DNA of 64,000 nucleotides from JANNSX01 sp046348995 (GTDB lineage Bacteria; Pseudomonadota; Alphaproteobacteria; Rhizobiales; Hyphomicrobiaceae), in the NCBI GenBank assembly GCA_046348995.1, contig JAXMDB010000005.1, positions 248,001-312,000 on the forward strand, written 5' to 3'. A program made the translations under genes and the position numbers. Positions 33,742 through 42,591 of the stretch are shown here, piece by piece (position 1 is the stretch's first letter; the number at the start of each line of letters is the position of its first letter). The notes below the pieces were generated by a model, which was given only the letters and a program-made list of their open reading frames with translations, did no database searches and was not told the origin of the DNA.

Positions 33742-34044
33742 ATGACGAGACTTCCGATCACGCTTGCCCTGCTTGCCGCGCTCGGTGCCGGCGCCGCCGT
33801 CACACCAGCCGCCGCTGCCGACAATACCTACGGCTGTTTCAAGGTCATCGGGGTGTCCTCGATCAACATCCGCGCCCGGCCATACTCCAACTCCGATGTC
33901 ATCGGCGTCGCCAAGCGCGGCGAGGTCCTCGTCAAGTGGAAGCGCTGGTGCACGCTGCGGGGATTCTGGTGCCCGGTGCAGAAGGGCTCGATCGCCGGCC
34001 ATGCGGACAAACGCTATCTCATGAAGGTCGATTGCCCGGAGTGA
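33742..34044 (+). CDS. Small periplasmic SH3-domain protein
   Basis: 100 aa: signal peptide 1-25 (MTRLPITLALLAALGAGAAV) followed by one compact SH3-like domain (FKVIGVSSINIRARPYSNSD, KRGEVLVKWKRWC) with four cysteines, likely two disulfides. GAGGAG precedes ATG 33742. Same strand as the larger SH3 protein 149 bases upstream; probably an envelope sensor or binding protein. Confidence 0.8.
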   Translation: MTRLPITLALLAALGAGAAVTPAAAADNTYGCFKVIGVSSINIRARPYSNSDVIGVAKRGEVLVKWKRWCTLRGFWCPVQKGSIAGHADKRYLMKVDCPE

Positions 34045-34115
34045 GGGCAACGCGTATCGGCACCGCCCCGGCGTACTCCTGGGCGGTGCCTCTTATCCCG
34101 CAGGCGGCGGTGTCG

Positions 34116-34919
34116 ATGTTCGTCCTGACGCGCTCGCTCTGGTTCCTGGTCCAGCCGTCGATGCTGCTCTGCCTCGCCCTCCTTGCGGGGCTCGCGCTGC
34201 TGTCGACGAGCTGGGTTGCGCTCGGCCGCCGGCTCGCCATATCCGCGGCGTTGCTGCTCCTCGTGCTCGGCATATCGCCCATCGGCAACTGGCTGATCCT
34301 GCCCCTCGAGATGCGCTTTCCGCGACCGGATCCAGCGACGCCCGCGCCACCCGCCGGGATCATCGTGCTGGGAGGTGGCGTCGATACCTACGTGGCGCGG
34401 GCCCGCGGCGTGCCGGCGATGACGGAAGCCGGTGAGCGGGTCGTCGAGGCGGCGATGCTGGCGCGGCGCTTTCCCGATGTTCCGGTCATCTACTCGGGCG
34501 GCTCGGCGGCATTCATCTACGACTCGATGAGCGAGGCGGAAGCGGCCCGCGACATTCTCGTCGGCTTGGGCGTCGAGCCCAAACGCATCCTCTACGACAA
34601 CACCTCGCGGACGACGGGCGAGAATGCGAAGGAGACCGTCAAGCTCATCGCAAGCGTGCCGGCCGCGCCGGGCAAGCGATATCTGCTCGTGACGTCGGCC
34701 TACCACATGCCCCGCTCGGTCGGTGTCTTCCGCAAGGCCGGGCTCGACGTCGTGGCCTGGCCGGTCGACTACCGCTCTCGTGGGCCCCAGGACCTCTGGC
34801 GCTTCTTCGACAAACCGTCCGAAGGATTGAGGCGCGTCGACATCATCGTCCGTGAATGGCTCGGCCTCTTCACTTATTGGCTCGGAGGGTCTACCAGCGA
34901 GCTCTATCCGGGGCCATGA
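34116..34919 (+). CDS. YdcF family (DUF218) membrane protein
   Basis: 267 aa. Two N-terminal membrane helices (about 10-31 and 39-58), then the DUF218 domain: GIIVLGGGVDTYVARARG, VIYSGGSAAFIYD, LYDNTSRTTGENAKETVKL, LLVTSAYHMPRSVGVFRKAG. Relatives SanA and ElyC act in envelope integrity and undecaprenyl-carrier metabolism. The start is uncertain: ATG 34116 is used; GTG 34086 and 34110 are in frame and none has a strong ribosome site. Confidence 0.88.
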   Translation: MFVLTRSLWFLVQPSMLLCLALLAGLALLSTSWVALGRRLAISAALLLLVLGISPIGNWLILPLEMRFPRPDPATPAPPAGIIVLGGGVDTYVARARGVPAMTEAGERVVEAAMLARRFPDVPVIYSGGSAAFIYDSMSEAEAARDILVGLGVEPKRILYDNTSRTTGENAKETVKLIASVPAAPGKRYLLVTSAYHMPRSVGVFRKAGLDVVAWPVDYRSRGPQDLWRFFDKPSEGLRRVDIIVREWLGLFTYWLGGSTSELYPGP

Positions 34920-34943
34920 TGCCCCACCGCCGGGGGGCAATCG

Positions 34944-35381
34944 ATGTCGAAACTGGAGGACCGGCGCTGGGCCGGCCGCAGCCATCCGCTGTGCGTCTAC
35001 TCGCGGCTCGCGGCAGCCCTGCTGCTGATCGTGGCGCTGACGACGACGCGCGAGCTCGGCAGCTACGCGCTGGTGCCGATCGGCCTGTGCCTCTTCTTCA
35101 TCATCGTCAATCCGTTCGTCTTCCCGGCTCCGAAAGACGACAAGAGCTGGGCGACACGCTCGGTGCTCGGCCAGCGGTTGTGGCGCGACCGGCCCAATCC
35201 CGGCTGGGATTTGCCCGAGGCGTCGCGCGTGCTGTCCGCGCTCGCCTATTTCCTCGCCCTCGTGCTTGCCGTGGAGAGTCAGCTCGGCGAAGCCGTCATG
35301 CTCGGGTTGATCGCCCTGGGGCTCAAGCTCGTGTATCTCAACAAGATGGCGCGTTACTATGAGCGCAGCAAAGCGCAATGA
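34944..35381 (+). CDS. Small integral membrane protein, DUF6653-like
   Basis: 145 aa with four hydrophobic helices (about 20-37, 42-60, 94-112, 116-132). NPFVFPAPKDDKSWATRSVLG and an N-terminal SHPLCVYSRL look family-conserved and recall DUF6653, but I hold the name loosely. No catalytic residues evident. Follows the YdcF gene by 24 bases and slightly precedes a rhodanese gene, so probably in one transcript. Confidence 0.7.
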   Translation: MSKLEDRRWAGRSHPLCVYSRLAAALLLIVALTTTRELGSYALVPIGLCLFFIIVNPFVFPAPKDDKSWATRSVLGQRLWRDRPNPGWDLPEASRVLSALAYFLALVLAVESQLGEAVMLGLIALGLKLVYLNKMARYYERSKAQ

Positions 35382-35388
35382 GGTCCCG

Positions 35389-35814
35389 ATGTCCGAGAAG
35401 CTGAAGAGAGGCTACAAGACGCTCCTCGACGAGGCGAAGCGCGAGATCGTGGAAATCCCGGCCGCCGACGCTCAGAGGCTTGTCGGCAATCCCGATACCG
35501 TCATCGTCGATCTGCGCGATCCCCGCGAGCTCGAGATCGAGGGCCGCATTCCCGGCAGCTTCCACTGTCCGCGCGGCATGCTCGAATTCTGGATCGATCC
35601 CGAGAGCCCCTACTTCAAGCCCGTGTTCGGGGAAGGAAAGGCGTACGTCTTCCATTGTGCATCGGGTTGGCGGTCGGCGCTGGCGGCCAAGACGGCGCAG
35701 GATATGGGGCTAGCCCGCGTCGCCCACATCGAAGGCGGCTTGAAGGCCTGGAAGGCGGCGGGCGGCCCGATCGAACCTTATGCGATCAAACCTCACGAGC
35801 CGAAGAAGAGCTGA
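35389..35814 (+). CDS. Rhodanese-like sulfurtransferase
   Basis: 141-aa single rhodanese domain. VIVDLRDPRELEIEGRIPG and the active-site loop FHCASGWRSALA with catalytic cysteine about residue 95. Transfers or carries sulfane sulfur; the acceptor is unknown. ATG 35389 is preferred (GAGG upstream) to the upstream frame start within the previous gene. Ends 6 bases before the pta GTG. Confidence 0.9.
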   Translation: MSEKLKRGYKTLLDEAKREIVEIPAADAQRLVGNPDTVIVDLRDPRELEIEGRIPGSFHCPRGMLEFWIDPESPYFKPVFGEGKAYVFHCASGWRSALAAKTAQDMGLARVAHIEGGLKAWKAAGGPIEPYAIKPHEPKKS

Positions 35815-35820
35815 GCATCC

Positions 35821-36804
35821 GTGGACGTCGTCGGAGAAGCCAAGCGCCGGGTGCGCGGCCGAGGCCTCAAGGTCGTGCTCCCCGAGGGGGAGGACGAGCG
35901 CATCCTCGCGGCCGCGCGACGTCTTGTCGACGAAGGCTTGGCGTGTCCGGTTGTTTTGGGTGAAGGCGAGGCCGTGCGGGCTCGGCTCTTCGCGCTTGGA
36001 CTAGCGCACGATGGGATCGAGGTTCGATCGGCCACGAGCGATCCAGGTCTTTCCGGCTTGGCGGCGGCATTGTCGGCGCAACGGCCGAAGCTAACGCCCT
36101 CGATGGCCGAGCGACTCCTGCGCAAGCCGCTCTATTTCGGCGGCATGCTCGTCAAGACCGGCGCCGCGCAGGCGATGGTGGCGGGGGCGGCCAATCCGAC
36201 GCGGCGGGTCATCGAGGCGGGCGAGATGACGATCGGCTTGGCAGATGGCATCCGCACACCGTCGAGCTATTTCGTCATGCTGGTGCCGGGCCGCGATCCG
36301 CTCGTCTTCGCCGACTGCGCCGTCAACGCCGATCCGACGGCGCAAGAGCTGGCCGACATCGCACTCGCCTCGGCGGCCAGCGCGAAGGCCGTGCTCGGTG
36401 CCGAGCCGCGCGTCGCGATGCTCTCTTTCTCGACCAAGGGGAGTGCGGCGCATCCGAGAATCGAGAAGGTCACAGCCGCGCTGGCGCTCGTGAAGGCGGC
36501 GGCGCCGCACCTCCTGATCGACGGCGAGCTGCAGGCGGACGCGGCACTCGCACCGGCGGTCGCGGCCAAGAAGGTGAAGGAGCCGAGCCCGGTCGCGGGG
36601 CAGGCAAACGTGCTCGTCTTCCCCGATCTCGATTCAGGCAACATCGCCTACAAGCTGACCCAGTATCTCGCCCATGCCCAGGCCATCGGCCCGATCCTGC
36701 AAGGCTTCGCAAAACCCGTTTCCGATCTCTCCCGCGGTGCCAGCATCGACGACATCGTCGGCGTCGTCACGCTGCTGCTCGCGACGTCGGCGGCGTGCCA
36801 ATGA
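35821..36804 (+). CDS. pta: Phosphate acetyltransferase
   Basis: 327 aa PTA_PTB domain: acetyl-CoA plus phosphate to acetyl phosphate. Seen: VVLPEGEDERILAAARRL, GGMLVKTGAAQAMVAGA, RTPSSYFVMLVPG, DGELQADAALAP, NVLVFPDLDSGNIAYKLTQ, and the C-terminal SRGASIDDIVGVV. GTG start. No acetate kinase gene is adjacent. Its stop overlaps the next ATG (ATGA), coupling it to an acetyl-CoA-dependent transferase. Confidence 0.92.
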   Translation: MDVVGEAKRRVRGRGLKVVLPEGEDERILAAARRLVDEGLACPVVLGEGEAVRARLFALGLAHDGIEVRSATSDPGLSGLAAALSAQRPKLTPSMAERLLRKPLYFGGMLVKTGAAQAMVAGAANPTRRVIEAGEMTIGLADGIRTPSSYFVMLVPGRDPLVFADCAVNADPTAQELADIALASAASAKAVLGAEPRVAMLSFSTKGSAAHPRIEKVTAALALVKAAAPHLLIDGELQADAALAPAVAAKKVKEPSPVAGQANVLVFPDLDSGNIAYKLTQYLAHAQAIGPILQGFAKPVSDLSRGASIDDIVGVVTLLLATSAACQ

Positions 36805-37343
36805 CCACGAGCCCCTTCGAGATCGTGCACGTCGTCGAGGCCGGTGACGCGGAAGCGGTCGACGATGCGCTGGCGGAGATTTTCTTTGAAACGGCCGTCC
36901 GCCAAACCTTTGCGACGACGGCCGAGCGCGAGGCCTACCGCCATCGCTGGTACGACCGCTATACGTATCGCTGCCGGGCCTCGATCTTCGTCGCGCGCGA
37001 CGATGCGGCGAAGCCCATCGGCTACGTGCTTGCGTGCCCCTTCGACGTCCGGCAGGTGCCGTCGTTCTCCGACATCGGGTACTTCTGGGCTTTCGGCGAT
37101 CTTATCGACCGCTATCCGGCGCATCTGCACGTCAACGTCACGCGAGAGTGGCAAGGACGGGGAGTCGGCAGGGCCCTCGTCGAGCGCGGCATCGCGGCTT
37201 GCCGGTCGGCGGGCGCTCCTGGCATTCACGTCGTGACGGCGGCGGATGCGCCCAACATCGGTTTCTACAATCGCTGCGGCCTCGCCGAGGTCGCGCGACG
37301 CCCGCATGATGGGCGACCGCTCGTCATGCTCGCGACGACGTGA
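36801..37343 (+). CDS. GNAT family N-acetyltransferase
   Basis: 180 aa. Acetyl-CoA loop NVTREWQGRGVGRALVERG, preceded by FVARDDAAKPIGYVLACPFD; C-terminal ADAPNIGFYNRCGLAEVARR. N-terminal half is long for GNAT and resembles the group acting on sugars or small amines. ATG 36801 overlaps the pta stop (ATGA), and its own stop is 8 bases before the GMC gene, so it is the middle of an operon. Confidence 0.85.
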   Translation: MTTSPFEIVHVVEAGDAEAVDDALAEIFFETAVRQTFATTAEREAYRHRWYDRYTYRCRASIFVARDDAAKPIGYVLACPFDVRQVPSFSDIGYFWAFGDLIDRYPAHLHVNVTREWQGRGVGRALVERGIAACRSAGAPGIHVVTAADAPNIGFYNRCGLAEVARRPHDGRPLVMLATT

Positions 37344-37351
37344 GGATCACC

Positions 37352-38986
37352 ATGGCCGGCCAAGCCTACGACTACATCATTATCGGCTCGGGCTCGGCCG
37401 GCTCCGTGCTCGCGGCGCGTCTGGGAGAAGACCCGTCGGTTCGCATCCTGGTCCTGGAAGCCGGCCCCATGGATCGCAGCCTCTGGATGCTGCGCATGCC
37501 GGCGGCGCTGGCCGAGCCGATGAAGTCGGAAAAGTACAACTGGAACTACAAGTCGGAGCCGGAGCCCTATCTCGACAATCGGCGGCTCGTCTATCCGCGC
37601 GGCCGCGTCGTCGGCGGCTCGTCGTCGATCAACGGCATGGTGTACCTGCGCGGCAATCCGCAGGACTACAACGGTTGGGCACGCACCAACGGTCTCGAAG
37701 AGTGGTCCCATGCCCATTGTCTGCCCTACTTCAAGAAGATGGAGACGAGTGCGCTGGGCCCGAGCCCCTATCGCGGCGGCGACGGTCCCCTCAAGGTGAC
37801 CATTCCCACGGCCGACAATCCGCTCTTCCAAGCCTACATCGAAGCCGGCAAGCTGGCCGGCCTCGGCTTCACCGAGGACGTCAACGGCTATCGGCAGGAA
37901 GGGGTCTGCAAGTTCGAGCGCTCGACCTTCGGCGGCGTCCGCTCGAGCGCGGCGCGGCGCTACCTGCATCCGGCACGCACCCGCGGCAATGTGGATCTGC
38001 TCACGCGCGTGCGCGTCTCCCGCATCGTCGTCGAGAAGGGCGAGGCGAAAGGGGTCGCCTTCATCGAGAACGGCGCCGAGCGCATCGTACGTGCCGAACG
38101 CGAGGTGATCGTGTCGGCCGGGGCGCTCAACTCACCGCAAATTCTCATGTTGTCGGGCATCGGGCCGGCGGACGAAATCAAGGCGCATGGCATCGCCGTT
38201 GCGCAAGACCTCCCGGGTGTCGGGCAAAACCTGCAGGACCATCTCGATCTGCTCGTGCAGCATCATTGCCTGAAGCCAGTCTCGTTCTATCCGGCGACGA
38301 CGCCGCTCGGCCGCCTCAAGGTCGGCATCGAGTGGCTGCTCTTCAAGCGCGGCATCGGCGCGACCAATGTCTGGGAGGCGGGAAGCTTCTTCAAGACCCG
38401 GCCCGACGTCGCCTTTCCCAACCTGCAGCATCACTTCACACCGGTCGCCATCAGCTACGACGGCGAGGAGAAAATCGAGGGGCACGGCTTCCAGATCCAC
38501 ATCAGCCAGATGCGGCCGCGCAGCCGCGGCTGGGTCAAGCTCGGGTCAGCCGATCCGTTCGCAGCCCCGCGCTTCCGCTTCAATCATCTCGAGGATGCGG
38601 AGGACCGGCAGGAGCTGCGCGACGGCATCCGCATTACCCGGCACGTCATCGCTCAGAAGGCGTTCGATCCGTATCGCGGGCCGGAGGTGGCCCCCGGCGC
38701 CGGCGCCCAGACCGACGCCGATCTCGACCGGTTCGCGCGCGCCAAATGCGAGACCTCGCATCATCCCTCCTGCACCTGCCGCATGGGGTTGGACGAGATG
38801 GCCGTCGTCGACGGGGAAGGGCGCGTGCACGGCATCGGCCGCCTGCGCGTGGTCGATGCCTCGATCATGCCCGACGTCGTCACCGCCAATCTCAACGCGA
38901 CCGTGCTCATGATGGCGGAGAAGATCGCGGATCGGATCAAGGGCCGGACGCCGCTGGCGCCGGAGACTGTCCCCGTTCACCTTTAA
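37352..38986 (+). CDS. GMC family oxidoreductase (choline/alcohol dehydrogenase type)
   Basis: 544-aa FAD enzyme. FAD loop DYIIIGSGSAGSVLAARL, GMC signatures GRVVGGSSSINGMVYLRGNP and SAGALNSPQILMLSGIG, catalytic His in CETSHHPSCTCRMG and Asn-containing end VVTANLNATVLMMAEKI. Closest in feel to choline dehydrogenase/alkanol dehydrogenases; the substrate is open. ATG 37352 with GAGGA upstream is chosen over GTG 37340. A second, distinct GMC gene lies at 40730-42409. Confidence 0.92.
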   Translation: MAGQAYDYIIIGSGSAGSVLAARLGEDPSVRILVLEAGPMDRSLWMLRMPAALAEPMKSEKYNWNYKSEPEPYLDNRRLVYPRGRVVGGSSSINGMVYLRGNPQDYNGWARTNGLEEWSHAHCLPYFKKMETSALGPSPYRGGDGPLKVTIPTADNPLFQAYIEAGKLAGLGFTEDVNGYRQEGVCKFERSTFGGVRSSAARRYLHPARTRGNVDLLTRVRVSRIVVEKGEAKGVAFIENGAERIVRAEREVIVSAGALNSPQILMLSGIGPADEIKAHGIAVAQDLPGVGQNLQDHLDLLVQHHCLKPVSFYPATTPLGRLKVGIEWLLFKRGIGATNVWEAGSFFKTRPDVAFPNLQHHFTPVAISYDGEEKIEGHGFQIHISQMRPRSRGWVKLGSADPFAAPRFRFNHLEDAEDRQELRDGIRITRHVIAQKAFDPYRGPEVAPGAGAQTDADLDRFARAKCETSHHPSCTCRMGLDEMAVVDGEGRVHGIGRLRVVDASIMPDVVTANLNATVLMMAEKIADRIKGRTPLAPETVPVHL

Positions 38987-38996
38987 GGGTCTCCGG

Positions 38997-39392
38997 TCAG
39001 CCGTTTCGGCGCCGCGCAATTTCCGCGACGAGGAGGGCCAGGTTCCGCTCGTTCGCCCGAAACAGCACGTCGAACACCGATCCGGCGAGCGGTATCGCGC
39101 CGATCAGGCCGTCGGCGAGCACGTTTCCGATCATCACGGCTGTCATGGCGCGCGTGGCCCCCAGGCGCCGCGCCAAGGTGATGAGGCGCAGGCTCGCGAC
39201 CGTGGTGGCCAAATCACCCAGTATCGGCACCAGGCCGACGATGGCGTCCCAGCCAAAGCGGATGGGGGTGCCGGGAATGCGGTACCGGCTGTCGAGCAGC
39301 ATCGCCCAGCGGTCGAGCTCCTCGAGCAGGGCCGTGTATTCGGGCGGCACGGCCTCTCCGCCCGCCGGCATCTCGAAGCGTTTGCGCGTCAT
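38997..39392 (-). CDS. DUF4112 domain protein
   Basis: 131 aa. LDRWAMLLDSRYRIPGTPIRFGWDAIVGLVPILGD is the DUF4112 hallmark; two hydrophobic segments (about 49-70 and 84-108) suggest a small membrane protein. Function unknown; relatives are often stress-associated. Convergent with the GMC gene and divergent from the serine hydrolase. Confidence 0.88.
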   Translation of the reverse strand: MTRKRFEMPAGGEAVPPEYTALLEELDRWAMLLDSRYRIPGTPIRFGWDAIVGLVPILGDLATTVASLRLITLARRLGATRAMTAVMIGNVLADGLIGAIPLAGSVFDVLFRANERNLALLVAEIARRRNG

Positions 39393-39539
39393 GTGCTCAT
39401 CCGGATTGCCGATCCGCGTGTGTCGCTCCGCAGGCTATTAACCGACCGAACCGATGGCGCTTCATTCCGGCGAAACCATTCCCACAGGATAGCGGTTGCG
39501 GCCATTGCTTCGAGGGTGTCCGTCCCGCATGATGTCATC

Positions 39540-40733
39540 GTGAACAACCCCTCAACCCCGAGCCCCGATCCCGTGCGACCCTTGTCCGTCGGCCGCTGGC
39601 TTCCGATCTTTACGAGCTGTCTCGTAGCCTGGTTGCTCGCCTCGCAGACCACGACGCCGGCCCGCGCCCTGTCCGAGCTCGAGCTCAAGGTCGAGCTCGA
39701 GCAGCTGGTGAAGAGCGGGGCGCCGGGCGCGATCGCGTTTCTCAGAAGCAACGGCCGGGCGACGATCGAAACGGCAGGTGTCGCCGATCGCAAATCCGGC
39801 CGGGCGCCCGAACGCTCCGATGTCTGGCGCATCGCCTCGGTGACGAAGGTCGTGACGGCGGCGATCGTCCTGAAGCTCGCCCACGACAAGAAGATCAATC
39901 TCGATGCGAAGCTCGCCACGTTGCTCCCGGGCGTCATGCCGCGCGCCGACAAGGTGACCGTGCGGCAGCTTCTCACCCACACGAGCGGCATTCCCGACTA
40001 TGCCGCCGATCCGATCGATCCCCTGCAAGTCTCCGCAAGCGTGCTGCACGACCGGCTGTCGATCTCCCGGACGGTCGAGGGGCAACTGAAGGCGGCAAAT
40101 GCGGGCGACTGGTCGCCGCAGTATCGCGGTACGCATCGCTATTCGAACACCAACTACGTGCTGCTCGGGCTGATCCTCGAGAAGATCACGGGCCGATCCT
40201 ACCACGACCTCGTCGATGGCCTCATCATCGGCCCTCTCAAGTTGCACCACACGGGTTTTCCGGACGACGCTGGCCGCCTGCCGGATCCGCATTTGAGCGG
40301 CTACGTCGCGGGCGACGGCCCGGACGGCCCGTTCACCGATCAATCGCGGCCGGTCGACGTCACCGAGCACACCTACTTCCTCGGCGCCGACGGCGGGCTC
40401 TATTCGAGCGTCGACGATCTGTCGCGGATGTTGGACGCCTTGTGGAACTACGAGATCGTCGACGACCACACCTTCCAGAGCATGTTCGAGAAGCTCGTCC
40501 CCGACCATGACGGGTTCTACAACTACGGGGAAGGCATCATGGCGGTGACGCTCGGCTGCGGCGTGAAAATCTTCGGGCACGAGGGCCGCGACCTGGGCGT
40601 CGTCACGCAAGTCTTCGTGACGGCCGACAACTCCAAGCAGTTCATCCTGGCCGTCAACACCGCCCTCGACGCGGTGCCTGCGGTGGAAGCGCAGATTTAT
40701 GAGCTGCAATCCAAGGTGTTCTGCGGGTCTTAG
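39540..40733 (+). CDS. Secreted serine hydrolase, beta-lactamase class C family
   Basis: About 397 aa. A signal sequence is visible (PIFTSCLVAWLLASQTTTPARA). Active-site SxxK is SVTK in VWRIASVTKVVTA; YxN is HRYSNTNYVLLGLIL; the third element is GHEG. Typical of D-aminopeptidase/esterase/DD-peptidase relatives rather than true beta-lactamase. The start is uncertain: GTG 39540 places the signal sensibly; the frame is open back to 39393. Its stop overlaps the stop of the convergent GMC gene by 4 bases. Confidence 0.85.
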   Translation: MNNPSTPSPDPVRPLSVGRWLPIFTSCLVAWLLASQTTTPARALSELELKVELEQLVKSGAPGAIAFLRSNGRATIETAGVADRKSGRAPERSDVWRIASVTKVVTAAIVLKLAHDKKINLDAKLATLLPGVMPRADKVTVRQLLTHTSGIPDYAADPIDPLQVSASVLHDRLSISRTVEGQLKAANAGDWSPQYRGTHRYSNTNYVLLGLILEKITGRSYHDLVDGLIIGPLKLHHTGFPDDAGRLPDPHLSGYVAGDGPDGPFTDQSRPVDVTEHTYFLGADGGLYSSVDDLSRMLDALWNYEIVDDHTFQSMFEKLVPDHDGFYNYGEGIMAVTLGCGVKIFGHEGRDLGVVTQVFVTADNSKQFILAVNTALDAVPAVEAQIYELQSKVFCGS

Positions 40734-42409
40734 GCGGCTTTGCCGGCCGGGGGCTGGCGTGGTGGTCCCGATGGTCTGTGAAACGGTGCGTTCTCCGGCG
40801 GCAACATGCCCTTGCCCCTGATCAGGTCCGACGCGCGCTCGCCGATCATGAGGCACGTCGCGTTGAGGTTCGCCGAAACGACCGAGGGCATGATCGAGGC
40901 GTCGGCCACGCGCAATCCCTCGATGCCGCGCACACGCAATTGGGGATCGACGACGGCATCGGGATCGTCGGCCCGCCCCATGCGGCAGGTGCCGCAGAAG
41001 TGGTAGCCGCTGCCGGCGGCGCTGCGGGTCAGCGCCTCGATATCGGCACGGCTTCTGGGCATCACGGCTGGTGTGAGAGGTTCCCCGGTGTAGCGCTTCA
41101 TCGCCTCCTGGCGGACGATCTCCTGGGCGATCTCGTAGCCTCTCACCAATACCTCGAGATCATTGTCGGTGCCGACCAGATTGGGATCGATCAAGGGATC
41201 GGCGCTCGGATCGGCGGAGGCGAGCTTGAGGCTGCCCCGGCTTGAGGGTCGCATGATCTGGATGCCGATACGAAAAGCGTCGGTATCTTTCAGCGGCACC
41301 CAGCCATCCTTGCCGTCTCCGAAACCGATAGGGAAAAACGTCAGCTGCACGTCGGGATGGGAAACATGCTCCGCCGTGCGCAGGAAGGCGCCAGCGTGGA
41401 CTTGAGCGCCTGCCGCAAAGCCCTTGCGGAACAGCATCCACTGCAGACCGATGAGGGCCATCCGATGAGGCTTGAGCAAGCGGTTGTAGGTGGCGGGCTC
41501 CTTGCAGTGCCACTGCAGGAGAAAGTCGACGTGGTCGTGTAGATTGCGCCCCACACCCGGCAGGTCGTGCACGGGGCTGACGCCGGCAGCTTTCAGCTCG
41601 TCGGCCGGGCCGATGCCCGACCGCAACAGGAGCAGCGGCGAGCCGATGGCTCCGGCCGCGACGACGATTTCACGCGCGCCGCGCACCGTTTTGAGCTCTG
41701 TCCCCGTCCGCACCTCGATGCCGGCGGCTCGCCCGCGCTCGATGACGAGACGCGTGACGGTCACCCCGGTCATGATCTCGAGATTGGGACGGGGCCCACG
41801 CTTCTCGAGATACGCATAGCCCGTGCTCTGCCGCATGCCGCCGCCGGTGCTGGCGTCCCAACGGTTGAAGCCCTCCTGCTGAAAACCGTTAACGTCGTCC
41901 GACCACGGATAGCCCGCTTGGCTGCCAGCCTCGATGAAGGCGCGATTGATCGCCGAGAGTTGCTCCTTGCGCTCGACCATCAGCGGCCCATCCCCGCCAC
42001 GCCATGCATCGCCGCCGCCGGCCCGCCGCTCGAGGCGCTTGAAGTAGGGAAGAACATGAGCGTAGGACCAGCCGCTGGCGCCTTCCTCGGACCAGCGCTC
42101 GTAGTCTTGCGGTGCGCCCCGCAGGAACATCATACCATTGACGAGCGACCCGCCGCCAAGGCCGATGCCGCACCCCAGATCGACGACCCGCTGGTTGAGC
42201 CCTTTCTGCGGGGTCGAATAGTAGAAGCGGGTATAGCGTGCCCCGCGCTTCATGTTCTCGCGCAATAGCCCCGGCATGCGGACGCGAAGGTCGTTGTTGG
42301 GTGGGCCTTGCTCGACGAGGAGGATGCGGGCACCGGGGTCCTCGGCGAGCCTGGAGGCAACGATAGCCCCGGCCGACCCGGCACCGACGACGATGACATC
42401 ATAGGACAT
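40730..42409 (-). CDS. GMC family oxidoreductase
   Basis: 559-aa FAD enzyme: FAD loop DVIVVGAGSAGAIVASRLAE, GGGSLVNGMMFLRGAP, AGAIGSPLLLLRSGIGPADE, catalytic His region GYHFCGTCRMGRADDP and NLNATCLMIGERASDLI. Distinct from the neighbour at 37352 (different insert lengths, longer proline-rich tail). Substrate unknown, probably an alcohol or polyol. Divergent from the luciferase-like gene 182 bases away. Confidence 0.92.
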   Translation of the reverse strand: MSYDVIVVGAGSAGAIVASRLAEDPGARILLVEQGPPNNDLRVRMPGLLRENMKRGARYTRFYYSTPQKGLNQRVVDLGCGIGLGGGSLVNGMMFLRGAPQDYERWSEEGASGWSYAHVLPYFKRLERRAGGGDAWRGGDGPLMVERKEQLSAINRAFIEAGSQAGYPWSDDVNGFQQEGFNRWDASTGGGMRQSTGYAYLEKRGPRPNLEIMTGVTVTRLVIERGRAAGIEVRTGTELKTVRGAREIVVAAGAIGSPLLLLRSGIGPADELKAAGVSPVHDLPGVGRNLHDHVDFLLQWHCKEPATYNRLLKPHRMALIGLQWMLFRKGFAAGAQVHAGAFLRTAEHVSHPDVQLTFFPIGFGDGKDGWVPLKDTDAFRIGIQIMRPSSRGSLKLASADPSADPLIDPNLVGTDNDLEVLVRGYEIAQEIVRQEAMKRYTGEPLTPAVMPRSRADIEALTRSAAGSGYHFCGTCRMGRADDPDAVVDPQLRVRGIEGLRVADASIMPSVVSANLNATCLMIGERASDLIRGKGMLPPENAPFHRPSGPPRQPPAGKAA

Positions 42410-42591
42410 GGCGACCTGGCCCGCGTTGCTCGCCCGCGGAGTTTACCGACACCCGGTCTCCGGTGGCACCTCGCGTTCGCATGGCAGTTCTCAGCCGTTG
42501 GACGGTGGCGGGGCGGACCGGCTGCTTGTGAGGGGCGCACGCGCACCTCATAGTGGGCCCCTGACAAACATGGGCCAGGAATGGGTGCCTG